A stretch of DNA of 64,000 bases. Source: Adiantum capillus-veneris (taxonomy: Eukaryota > Streptophyta > Polypodiopsida > Polypodiales > Pteridaceae). The position numbers and the translations under genes were made by a program. Within the stretch, counting starts at the first letter, position 1. Each line of letters starts with the position of its first letter. The notes under the pieces were generated by a model. It was not told the DNA's origin. It was given only the letters and a program-made list of their open reading frames with translations, and ran no database searches. The stretch is from positions 59,819,523 through 59,883,522 of the forward strand of contig CM043970.1 in NCBI GenBank assembly GCA_014529385.2, read 5' to 3'. Below, in pieces: positions 12,469-23,028 of this stretch.

Positions 12469-13534
12469 CACTTCTTGTTGGAAAGAATGTTTATAGAGGG
12501 ACTACCTAATCATATCAAAGAAATGGAGATCCGATCTTCCCCACATCAAGGGACTGAAGCCCAAAAGGTGCCATTAAATACTACCAAATTGATGGTTTCA
12601 TGGCTTCAGAGGTTAGAACCACCATCATGTCCAAACTATATGGAGACCCTGAGCTATTCTTAGCTCTTCGAGCTTTCCTAAATGGAGAACTGAAGGTCGG
12701 GCTACCACAATTTGCATAGATGGATGGAGTTAGGGAGATGCCAATAGAGGAGGAACACTTAGATCCACGACCCAATCTAGATGAGAACCTTGTTGTAGAA
12801 ATACCTGTTAACAAGTTGGGACAATACTTTGAGGGTGACGAATCCAATGCAACCATACCAATCACTACCAAGGGATTAACTGTGAAGGGAATCCTTGATG
12901 GTGGCTTTGGGGTTAGCATTGTGACTAAAAATTGCTGGGAAACTATGGGAAGACCTCATCTTGGAACCACAACCATAGTAGTAAAGATGGCCAATGGGTC
13001 TATTGTTAAGCCTATTGGGATGCTAGACGATCTCAAGATCAAGGTCTTTGGAAATAAAATAAAAATTACCTTCATTATTATGGATTTCTCCAAGTACACT
13101 ATGGCATCTGGGATAATCTAAGGATGTCCTTTCATGAGGGAAGCAAAAATGGTACATGACTGGTCTAAAAACCATGTCTACTTGCAGTTCCAAGATTCTT
13201 TCATTCAAGTGGATCTTGTAACTGGTCGAGCACATCCTCTAGGAAACAGGTTTATAATTGATCATAGATCTGACACCACAGTTCACTCGGCCCCATTGCA
13301 GTATTGTTACACGTGTAAAGCAGACACTCATATTGGGGAAGATTCTCCTTATATGGATGTACTACCTGGGATGATTGAGTCAGACAATGTGGATTGGGTC
13401 CACCTAGCAGCAACCATAGACACTTGGGGAAATAGGGGACGCGCTAGGTAACACTTGAGGGGGATGAAATGCCACCACTCGTACCCTTAAATATGCTAGA
13501 AGCAATGCATATAGCTTCTGATGACCAACAAGAT
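12469..13534 (+). pseudogene. Element C protease region (first aspartyl protease)
   Basis: Element C resumes directly after the copia target duplication. An open stretch at 12,720-13,121 and its continuation to about 13,451 in the same general frame, after one stop, carry a retroviral aspartyl protease pattern. The active-site region reads VKGILDGGFGVSIVTK (Asp-Gly-Gly where Asp-Ser/Thr-Gly is usual), followed by IVKPIGMLDDLKI and, near the end, GCPFMREAKMVHDWSKN, the usual C-terminal flap end of gypsy proteases. Upstream (12,480-12,660) is a degenerate linker. It ends where derivative A begins. Confidence 0.65.
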
Positions 13535-14391
13535 TGTCATTAAATATCTAATATCTAACCAACCCAAATGATTTTCTCATATTAAACTGATCATTTAATA
13601 TGCGATAATAAACGGGAACAAGGGTTAGAATATAGACATGTGCTTACGATCTATCTCAACACGGGGCCAATGGTAAAGGGGCCCAAATGAGAGATGGCAT
13701 GTCAAAGGCAAGGTTAACTAATGAAGCTTAAAAGACCTTAGGGTTAGCTTCATTAAAGACCTGCAATGGTTAGTGTTAAGAGTCCTTTGACCTTAAGCAA
13801 GCTAGGGCTGAGCTTGAGGTGGGAACCCGCCCTAAACTTAAGCAAGCTAGGGTTGTGCTTGAGGTGGGAACCTTAAGCAAGCTAGGGCTGTGCTTGAGGT
13901 GGGAACCCGGCCTAAACTTAAGCAAGCTAGGGTTGTGCTTGAGGTGGGAACCCAACCTAAACTTAAGCAAGCTAGGGATGTGCTTGAGGTGGGAACTTCA
14001 CCTAAGGTGCTTGTCATGCTTGATGACTAAGGTACTTGAGGTACTTGTCACATTTAATGAGGAAGCTGCTTAAGAAGCTTCCTATGCATGGGGGGTAAGA
14101 TGCTTGAGTCAAAAAGAGAACCTACACACTTAATGATGAAGTTTCTTGAGGAACTTCCTATGCATAAAAATCTCAAAGCTAGGGGAATTCTAAAAGCGCA
14201 CATGGGACACATGTCAGACTCTCATTAAGCTTAACCACATGGTGTGCTTGAATGCTATTGGTTGGGCTAGAGAGGGGTCCAATGAGATTCTACTTCCATC
14301 TAACAAATATCTAGATATTTTCAAGCTCTCTCTCTCTTGCAAAAGTATTGTTCATGCCAAGTTAACTAAGTACCATGTTTATGTTGCTACC
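13535..14391 (+). repeat. Truncated left LTR of derivative A with tandem units
   Basis: It carries about five tandem units of roughly 30-46 bp based on CTTAAGCAAGCTAGGG and TGCTTGAGGTGGGAACC (about 13,793-13,998), then short CTTGAGGTACTTGTCA motifs. Element B LTRs have matching motifs in reverse orientation with a different unit arrangement. Confidence 0.8.
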
Positions 14392-15653
14392 CTTTTGTCT
14401 CAAAGAGGAGAGAGAGCTTAGGAGGCCTCTTGGTGAGACCCCCAAAAGAAGACTCTCTCCCACACGAGAGGAGGAATCCAAAGAACGAGAAAGTAATGAC
14501 TCCCTAAGTTCCTCAAAAGATGTGGCTCCATGAAGATGGTGGTCTAGACGATCGGCAACATCTCCCAAGAGGAAACGGTTAACCCATAGTCCTTTTCCTC
14601 GTCACTCCAAAAGGGAAGAGAGGAAACAAAGGAAGAAAAGGGCAAGAAAGAGGTCACCCTCTTCTCCTTCTTCTTCACCTTCCTCCTGTATTGATGAAAT
14701 CTATGGCTATTCTCCTAGAGAATACAAGAGGGGAGGACACCACAAATCTTACCTTGCATGGCGAAGGTCACAAAAGCTAAAGAAGTTCAAAGAGGGAGGA
14801 AAGAGTATCTCTTTTCCCACCTATGAATTGGCCTTCATCCAAAAATTTGATGGGCCTTTGGAGACAAGGGCTTCACGGAGTCCTCCAAGATACACCATGT
14901 AGCTATGCACTTTCAAAAAATTGGCTCGTCAATGGTGGGCTAGCCTTCGTGGCAACCGCGAAGCCCCAAAGACATGGAAAACTCTACGAGTTTCCATCAT
15001 GAAGCAATTCCTTGCAAGTGAGGCAAAGGAAAAAGTGTTTACCAAATGGTGAAGTTTAAAGCTTCTCCCTCATGATTCTATCGACAAATATATGGACAAG
15101 TTTTGGGATTTACATCTCAAGGCTACTATCTTTCAAAAGATAGACTTTATCGAGCAAAAGCAACAATTCTGTGCGGGATTACCTAAAGAGATAGCCGAGT
15201 ATGTCAACTCTTAACGGCCTGGTTTTATCACCAAAGTAATCCACCACACCATGGTTTCTTTGCGCATCAATTTCCAACAAGGGGCTAGACGGAATGTCAA
15301 GCCCATGGAAAATAAAGACAAAATTGATGCCAAGGGGAAAACCAATACCCAAAATTCTTACCAAAGCTATTCCAACAACAACAACAAATGGTCCAAGGAG
15401 AAGGGAGTTTACAAAGGTAAATATAAACTCTCTCCTAAAGAGCTAGAAGCTTTTAGTAAGGACCACAAATGTTTTAAGTGTGGGGAGCAAGGCCATGGTT
15501 ATCGTCCTTGCCCCAAGAGAATTGCCCTCAATGAGACTCCTAGAGTCTTGATGTTTGAAGCTCCAAAAGAGGATGCTCATTGCCAAGGATTTCTCATTTC
15601 CTATGCTTGGGTAAAGATGCGTCGAGGACGATATGATTTCAAGAGAGAGGTAA
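14392..15653 (+). pseudogene. Gag remnant of derivative A
   Basis: This stretch aligns by eye to the gag of element B: the arginine/serine-rich region, the RQWWASLRG-like block (RQWWASLRGNRE near 14,930), and the CCHC knuckle CFKCGEQGHGYRPC (about 15,470). The frame has several stops; the longest open piece is 15,251-15,670. The similarity stops at SYAWVKM, where the element B protein continues into protease. Here it jumps directly to the polypurine tract and LTR, so a deletion removed protease to integrase. Confidence 0.8.
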
Positions 15654-16635
15654 TGTCATTAAATATCTAATATCTAACCAACCCAAAGGATTTGCTCATA
15701 TTAAACTGATCATTTAATATGGGATAATAAACGGGAACAAAGGTTAGAATATAGACATGTGCTTACGGATCTATCTCAACACGGGGCCAATGGTAAAGGG
15801 GCCCAAATGAGAGGTGGTCTGTCAAAGAGCAAGGTTAACTAATGAAGATTAAAAGACCTTAGGGTTAGCTTCATTAAAACCCTCCAATGGTTAGTGTTAA
15901 AAGTCCTTTGACCTTAAGCAAGCTAGGGTTGAGCTTGAGGTGGGAACCCCACCTAAACTTAAGCAAGCTAGGGTTGTGCTTGAGGTGGGAACCTTAAGCA
16001 AGCTAGGGTTGTGCTTGAGGTGGGAACTCAAACTAAACTTAAGCAATCTAGGGATGTGCTTGAGGTGGGAACCCGACCTAAACTTAAGCAAGCTAGGAAT
16101 GTGCTTGAGGTGGGAACCCGACCTAAACTTAAGCAAGCTAGGAAGGTGCTTGTCATGCTTGATGACTAAGGTACTTGAGGTAGTTGTCACATCTAATGAG
16201 GAAGTTGCTTGAGAAGCTTCCTATGCATGGGGGGAAAGATACTTGAGTAAAAAAGAGAACCTACACACTTATTGAGGAAGTTGCTTGAGAAACTTCCTAT
16301 GTATAAAAATCTCAAAGTTAAGGGAATTCTAAAAGAGCACATGGGACACATGTCAGACTCTCACTAAGCTTAACCACATTGTGTGCTTGAATGCTATTTG
16401 TTGGGCTAAAGAGGGGTCCAATGAGATTTTACTTCCATCTAACAAATATCTAGATATTTTCAAGCGCTCTCTCTCTTGCAAAAGTATTGTTCATGCCAAG
16501 TTAACTAAGTATCATGTTTATGTTGCTACCATCGATTAAGTTCACCCGCTATGCTCACAAAGTAATCTCTCAAAAGTGCTTCACCTAATTTCCTAATTCC
16601 GCTACTCTCAAAGTTCATAGGCCATTTCCATTACA
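15654..16635 (+). repeat. Right LTR of derivative A
   Basis: TGTCATTAAA...CCATTACA, 982 bp, with about five tandem CTTAAGCAAGCTAGG units at 15,914-16,150. It is closely similar to 13,535-14,391, and its last 100 bp match the primer-side end of the element B LTRs. Confidence 0.85.
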
Positions 16636-16639
16636 AGAT

Positions 16640-19256
16640 GAAGGTATGATTGGCATTGGAACCAGTAGTGTCTCACAAGACTATAGCCCACATGATTTGG
16701 GGTCAAGATCATCAATTGAAATTGACTATGAGGATAAAGAATCTGAGTTAAATCTTAGTGCAAAATGTGGGGACAAACCATCCAGGGCCCAATGGTACCC
16801 TAGAACAATCTATCCAAGGGAGCAGAAGACACAAGTAGCGATTCATCTAGTGACTCTTCACTAGAGATCGGCCGTAATTGAAAATTAGAATCTATCGTAG
16901 AATGGCTTAATTATATAGGGGCAGGTGATGCTCATCGAAAGTTGGTAGATAATTGGGGTGAATACCTTCAAAGCATTATGTGGTGTAGTCCACAATTCAT
17001 TGACATCACACAACTAGAGGCTATAAAGAAGCCAAAGTAGAGGCATACTATAAGGAGATGACAAAATTGAGAGTTAGCTCAATAACAAAAGGAATCGGAA
17101 GTGAAATCACAGTCCACAAAACAACAAGACCCCACAGACTTACACCCTGCCCCTGAACATTTCAAATTCTACACCACAGAGGAACGTAAGGTTGTGTATA
17201 CAAAGGCTCAAAGAAAACCTATCGATGGAAGCAATAGAGTTTATGACGGTCCAGTGATAGTTAAGGTAAAAGAGTTAGCAGACCCAGGAGAAGAGTCCAA
17301 ACCTGTCTTCATTGCCCAAGATTTGACAGAGACTGAGGAGTGTGTACTTAAAGAACTTCTCAAGGAATTTAGGGATATATTTGCTTGGACATATCATGAT
17401 ATGAAAGGTGTTCCACCTTCCGTGGTGCAGCACACAATCCCCATGAATAGCATGGCTAAACCAGTTCAGCAATGACCCTACCCAATGAATCCTAAACATG
17501 CAAAGATCATTTAAGAAGAGATTGAAAATCTTGTGAAATGTGGATTCATACACCCTATTGAGCACTCAGAATGCGTGTCTCCAATAGTGATTATACCAAA
17601 AAAGAATGGGAAACTCAGAGTGTGTGTGGATCTCAAGAAGGTCAATGCCACCACTAGGAGGGACCATTACCCCTTGCCATATTTAGAACATATGCAAAGT
17701 TGCATGAAAGGAAGCTTATAGCTTTTTAGATGGGTACTCTAGATACAATCAAATCACAATTGTGCTAGAAGACCAAGCTAAAACATCCTTTATAACCGAA
17801 TTTGGAGTGTTCGTATTTGTGTTATGGCTTTTGGATTAAGCAATGCCCCTGCTACCTTTCAAAGATTAATAAATACTGCTTTTAGAGAATGAAGCTTTCT
17901 TAGATAACATTTGTGTTTATTCCACCTAGAAAGAACATCTATCATACTTACAAAAAGTGTTTGAGAAGTGCAGATTGTATCGCATCTCCTTAAACCCTTT
18001 CAAATGCCAATTTTGGGTTAAACATGGAGTCATTTTAGGACATATAGTGTCCAAAAATGGGATTTCCACAAATGAGAGCAAAATTAAAGCCATTGTTGAA
18101 TTGCCACCACCTACAAACTATAAAGGAGTTCAAAGGTTCATGGGCCATGTTGGTTATTTATCGACGGTTTATTTTAAACTTTGTTGAGATAGCTCGTCCT
18201 TTGTACAAGCTTCTTATTGAGTTTCACTAGACCGCAGAGTGTGACCATGCTTATGAGTCATTGAAAAAGACCTTGACTAGCGCTCCTATTCTACGAGTGT
18301 CCGATTGAATGTAATTTTTCATGTGCATATTGATGCATCGAACTTTGCTATTGGGTGTGTTCTAGCTCAACCAAGAGAACATAAACTGGACTACCCCATT
18401 AGCTTTTCAAGTTTTCAATTGAATGATGCCGAGAGAAACTACCTCACTAGAGAGCGAGAAGGTTTAGCTATGATTTATGCAGTAAAGAAATTCTGCTACT
18501 ACCTTCTTGCCAACAAGTTTGTTTTATATGTGGATCATCAAGCCTTATTGTATCTAGTAAATAAACCTTGTTCCACGGGAAGAATTACACGGTGGTTGTT
18601 AATTCTCCTTGAGTTTGATTTTACTGTTGTGGTGAGACCTGGTAAAAGACATGTCATGGCGGATCATTTGTCTCGCATACCCAATGGTGAAGCCCCTACT
18701 GGAGTTGATGATGAATTGCCCGATACTTCTCTATTCCTAGTCAAAACCATACCTAAATGGAGTGAGAAGATTGTGAACTTTTTAGTTAATGGTTTTCCAC
18801 CCAAAGAGCTTTGTAAGGACATAGCTCGAAAACTGTCAAAAGAATGTGAACCTTATTCTCTCATTGCAAGAACTCTCTATAGGCTAGGGAAGGATGATAT
18901 TCTTAGACGTTGTGCCCGTGAGGATGAGTATTTATACATACTGCAAGAAGCCCACATGGGTATAGCCGGAGGACATTTCTCAGAGGGGAACTAATAGCTA
19001 GAAAGGTGTTGCAATCATGCTATTGATGGCCTACCTTATTCAAAGATGCAAAAGGATGTGATGAATGCCAACATTACAAGATCACACAATGAAAGGATAA
19101 GATGCCCTTACATCCGGCTAAAGTGACTCAACCATTTGAAAAATGGGGTTTGGACTTTGTAGGCCCAATTAGTCCAGAAGCATGTAGCACTCAATCTCGG
19201 TATATTATCGTTGACACTGACTATGTGACAAAGTGGGCAAAAGCCAGGGCGACATG
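16640..19256 (+). pseudogene. Element C pol: RT, RNase H and integrase N-terminal half
   Basis: A linker (16,640-17,100) leads into gypsy RT. FRDIFAWTYHDMKG and the PIVIIPKKNGKLRVCVDLKK block (about 17,580) are clear, but stops fall at 17,473-17,475, near 17,512 and near 17,718. The catalytic box near 17,900 reads LDNICVYS, so the second Asp is lost. RNase H follows (about 18,318-18,680) with DASNFAIGCVLAQ and NYLTREREGLAMIYAVKKF, ending VMADHLSRIPNGE. The integrase zinc region and the start of its core (WGLDFVGPISPEA, DYVTKWAKA) run to 19,256, where element B interrupts it. The order RT-RH-IN defines Ty3/gypsy. Confidence 0.85.
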
Positions 19257-20865
19257 TGTAATGAAATTTGCCTATTCAATTTGAGAATAGCGGAATTTAA
19301 TGAGAGTACTTTCAAGAAATGATTTTGTGAGCATAGCGGGTAGACATAATTGAAGATAGCAACATAATCATAGCAATTAGTTAACTTGGCATAGACAATA
19401 CTTTTGCAAGAGAGAGAGAGTTTAGAGAACATGACAACAATTGAGGACCGGATTTATGTGGAGCCGGTCCCCCCTCCAATAGGCATTTGTATTATGATTT
19501 CTCCCATAAAGAGAGACTTGTTACAATACAGTCTTTGTGTTCCTTGTGACCTAGGTGATGCCATGAAGATGGAAGGCTTCATGCACCACAAACATAACAT
19601 AAACTTGAAGAAAGCTTTAACTATCCCAAGCCTCAGTCCCAAGACCTCAAACACCTTCGAAGGTGGAGAGAGCTAGCAGGGAATGAGGGTAGGGAAGAGG
19701 AAGAAGAAACATTTCGTAGGAGAAAGAATTAGTTCCTCACTTATCATACTCTTGTTGCTAGCATACATAATAGCATAGTAATGAAGAAGAAGGATATGGC
19801 AAGCTTAAGCATTGAAGCATGGCTCTTTGTTGGATTTGCACTCCATAGCCAAGAGTGTTGGTGTAGGCTCTCAACCTCTACTTGCTTGGAGAGGGAGCTC
19901 TTGCACTTTGCATATCACACAATGAGAGTGCTTGTGAGTGTGTGTGGGTGAGTATACCCCCTAGGCACCCCCCTAGCTTGCTTGGGTCGACCCCCCCTTG
20001 TAGCTCATGCCTGAAGCTCATTGGACCCCTCCAGGCCTAGCCAATCACAAGCAAGAGCCATTACAAGCAACATGGGTAGCCTTGGGACAAGTGTCCCCCT
20101 TTCCCCTTTGAGAGAGAGGACTTGATAAATGCTAAAACAATTAGATAATTAATGTAATTTATCATTGGACCCCTTTGAAGCCTAGCCAATAGGCTTCAAG
20201 CAACACATGAAGGTAACATGGGTAGGGGCCTGACATGTGTCCTTGCTGCCTCTTCAAGTTGGGCTTCCCTTGTGTGTGTGAGTGGGTGTTCTCTCTCTAG
20301 CCCCTAGGAAAAGGGCTCGCCCCCCCTCTTGTAGGAATGCTTTTGACTTTTAGGTGATCAAGCACCTTACTCACCAAGCATGACAAAGCACTTGAACTAG
20401 GGGGTGTTCCCACAAGCATCTCAGGCAAGCTTCTCAAGGCACCTCAAGTACTTTAATCATGCAGCAAGTCAAGCACCTCAAGCATGGAGCCAGTCAAGCA
20501 CCTCAAGCATCTTAATCAAGCACCTCAAGCATGAAAAACACCTCAAGCATGACAAGCACCTCGAGCTTGGGCCGGGTTCCCACCTCAAGCTCAGCCCTAG
20601 CTTACTTAAGGTCAAAGGACTTTTACACACATTTATTGGAGGTCTTCAATGAAGCTAACCCTAAGGTCTTATGCTCCATTGGTTAGCCTTGCTCTTTGAT
20701 AGACCATCTCCCTTTTGGGCCCCTTTACCATTGGCCCCGTGTTGAGATAGATCTATAAGCACATACCTATATCTTAACACTTGTTCCCGTTTATTCTCCC
20801 ACATTAAGTGATCAATTTAATATGAGAAAATCATTTGGGTTAGTTAGATATTAGATTTTATGACA
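19257..20865 (-). repeat. 3' LTR of element B
   Basis: 1609 bp, matching 26,776-28,384 with only scattered single substitutions. It contains CACCTCAAGCA-type short repeats at about 20,440-20,590. Confidence 0.93.
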
Positions 20866-21225
20866 TTACCTCTCTCTTGAAATCATAGTCGTCCTCGACT
20901 ATGAGGTAGAAAAGATAAAGTCTTAGTCATTAGTCAATCGTACTTAGCGGGTAAAGGATCCCTTTTTACCCTATGACATCTTTCCAAGATGGATGACTAA
21001 TCCATTTGGTGCTTGGGAGACATAGCTGCCGCAAGCATGTCTGCTCTTTAGTCCATTTTATTCTCCCAAAGTAGAGTGACAAATTCTACTTGGTGTTTGA
21101 GAGACGTCGTCATCACAAACATGATTCTAAGCATGCATACTAGTTAAATTTTGTGCACAATTAAAAAGAGGACTAGTCATATAAGACAAAAACATGAGTT
21201 ATTTAAAAGAAATTTGTACATTTGC
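20866..21225 (-). other. Element B 3' internal noncoding segment and polypurine tract
   Basis: Lies between the stop of the polyprotein and the 3' LTR. Read on the minus strand it ends GAGGACGACTATGATTTCAA followed by GAGAGAGGTAA, the polypurine tract. No ORF is seen. Confidence 0.7.
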
Positions 21226-22677
21226 TTACTCTAATGTAGCATTGTAAGCATTGACAAGGTTCATACTATCCTTAAGTTGTACTCCTTGCATCCATTTAGC
21301 ATCTTCAAAAGGATAATTTTTGAACTTAATAAGATACCGTCGGATAATCTTACCATGTCGTAGTACCTTGTCTTCATGCCGAAGGATAGCTTCGGGTTGT
21401 AGCACCTCTTCTTGGTCTTCAACTTCGGGAGGGCCTTCAATAATTGGTTCAATTGGTGGCTCTCCTTTGTAGGGCTTAAGTAAGCTTACATGAAAGGCAT
21501 TGTGTATAAGCCAATGGTTGGGCAACTTGAGTTGATAAGCCGTCTCATTGATAGGCTTCAAGATTTGGAAAGGACCATAGTATCTTTTTGCTAGTTTAGC
21601 ATAATACTTTTGATGGCCCGTAGGATTTTTGCCCGTCGTTTGCCTTAATCGAGCCTTAGGAAACTTGAGTAAGACCCAATCATTTTCTTTGAACATTAAG
21701 GCTCTTCTGTGCTTATCAGCAGCAGCTTTTTGCCTTTGTTGAGAGATGGCTATAGCCTCCCTAATCTTTTGAAAAGATTCTTGTAGGTCACGGCTATACT
21801 CATCGGCGGCGAAGATTTTCCCATGTACTTTCAGTAGCAAGGGACTTTTAGGTCTTCCTTCTATGATCTCGAAAGGTGCTTTGCCTGTAGAAGTATGCAC
21901 AGTATTATTGTAGGCATACTCTACTAGCGGTAAATACTTTTCCCATTGTGAGCGTTGATCTACTTCGGTAACATAAGTCTTGAGTAGATCGAGTATCGTA
22001 AGATTGGCTATCTCACTTTGGCCATCCGTTTGTGGGTGATAGGCCGAAGAGAAATTCAATCTTGTTCCTAGATTTTCAAAGAGACCTTTCCAGAAATTAC
22101 TGGTCATTCTAGGATCTCTATCTGACACGATGGATGTGGGTAATCCATGGTGTTTGAAAATATGAGATATGAAGAGAGTTGCCATTTGATGTGCCTTAAT
22201 AGTCTTTTTGACAGGAATAAAATGTGCTTGCTTGCTAAACCTGTCGACTATTGTCCATATTCCTGTATTCCCATGGATAGACTTGGGTAATCCAAAGATG
22301 AAATCCATGGATATACTCTCCCATGGTGAATTTGGAATAGGCAATGGCTGGAGTAATCCAGGTTGCTTCCCTCTATCATACATGGTCTTTTGGCATACTA
22401 CACATTTTGAAACATACTCTTGTATGTCCACTTTCATGGTAGGCCAATAGAAATACGTCTCTACTCCTCGGAGAGTAGGTTGAATACCTCTATGCCCTGC
22501 ATATGGAGGAGCATGGGATTCATACATAACCTTCTCACGAAGGGAATGGGTAACACATAGCCTATTGCCGTGAAGAAGATAACCATCCTGCAAGGTGAAT
22601 GGTTCCTCTTTCTTCCCCAAAGCAAGGGCTGACATTATGTCTCTAAAGTCAGGGTTAGTAGCATACTCATCTATCAT
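21226..22677 (-). CDS. Element B pol C-terminal part: integrase and chromodomain (frame separated by duplication)
   Basis: 483 codons. Residues 1-118 repeat the end of the upstream frame: the HHCC zinc region of integrase with the C-VVCQK pair. Then come the integrase core (SMDFIFGLPKS, VSDRDPRMTSNFW, HPQTDGQSEIAN, covering the D-D-E set), the C-terminal GPFQILKPINETAYQLKLP block, and a chromodomain-like end (ILRHEDKVLRHGKIIRRYLI, KNYPFEDAKW). The chromodomain is the hallmark of the chromovirus branch of Ty3/gypsy and usually guides insertion to marked chromatin. It is the continuation of the 22,674-26,360 frame, put out of frame by the 353-bp duplication, so it may not be made as part of the polyprotein in this copy. 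Confidence 0.9.
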   Translation of the reverse strand: MIDEYATNPDFRDIMSALALGKKEEPFTLQDGYLLHGNRLCVTHSLREKVMYESHAPPYAGHRGIQPTLRGVETYFYWPTMKVDIQEYVSKCVVCQKTMYDRGKQPGLLQPLPIPNSPWESISMDFIFGLPKSIHGNTGIWTIVDRFSKQAHFIPVKKTIKAHQMATLFISHIFKHHGLPTSIVSDRDPRMTSNFWKGLFENLGTRLNFSSAYHPQTDGQSEIANLTILDLLKTYVTEVDQRSQWEKYLPLVEYAYNNTVHTSTGKAPFEIIEGRPKSPLLLKVHGKIFAADEYSRDLQESFQKIREAIAISQQRQKAAADKHRRALMFKENDWVLLKFPKARLRQTTGKNPTGHQKYYAKLAKRYYGPFQILKPINETAYQLKLPNHWLIHNAFHVSLLKPYKGEPPIEPIIEGPPEVEDQEEVLQPEAILRHEDKVLRHGKIIRRYLIKFKNYPFEDAKWMQGVQLKDSMNLVNAYNATLE

Positions 22678-23028
22678 GGTGAATTTGGAATAGGCAATGG
22701 CTGGAGTAATCCAGGTTGCTTCCCTCTATCATACATGGTCTTTTGGCATACTACACATTTTGAAACATACTCTTGTATGTCCACTTTCATGGTAGGCCAA
22801 TAGAAATACGTCTCTACTCCTCGGAGAGTAGGTTGAATACCTCTATGCCCTGCATATGGAGGAGCATGGGATTCATACATAACCTTCTCACGAAGGGAAT
22901 GGGTAACACATAGCCTATTGCCGTGAAGAAGATAACCATCCTGCAAGGTGAATGGTTCCTCTTTCTTCCCCAAAGCAAGGGCTGACATTATGTCTCTAAA
23001 GTCAGGGTTAGTAGCATACTCATCTATC
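22323..23028. repeat. 353-bp perfect tandem duplication inside element B integrase
   Basis: 22,323-22,675 is repeated at 22,676-23,028 with no difference that I can see. The unit starts ATGGTGAATTTGGAATAGG on the plus strand. A period of 353 is not a multiple of three, so the duplication shifts the frame. It may be a very recent event or an assembly error. Confidence 0.9.

Larger units (their letters stand above)
13535..16635 (+). mobile_element. Derivative A: internally deleted gypsy element related to element B
   Basis: Two similar LTR segments flank only a gag fragment. The left LTR starts TGTCATTAAA at 13,535 but is cut at about 14,391, lacking its last 100 bp, primer site and gag start. 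The right LTR runs 15,654-16,635 (982 bp) and ends CCATTACA. AGAT precedes the left LTR (13,531-13,534) and follows the right one (16,636-16,639), consistent with a 4-5 bp target duplication. All of pol between the gag knuckle and the polypurine tract (AAGAGAGAGG, 15,641-15,650) is missing. Sequence similarity of gag and LTR ends shows it belongs to the same family as element B, on the opposite strand and older. Confidence 0.85.

Noticed and set aside
13793-14000. Regular repeats that could suggest a CRISPR-like array
   Set aside because: Units are contiguous or vary in length, have no unique spacers, and lie inside plant LTRs.
19404-20652. ORFs in the element B LTR (also at 26,923-28,171)
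   Set aside because: Present in both LTR copies with no protein likeness; they are chance frames in LTR DNA.
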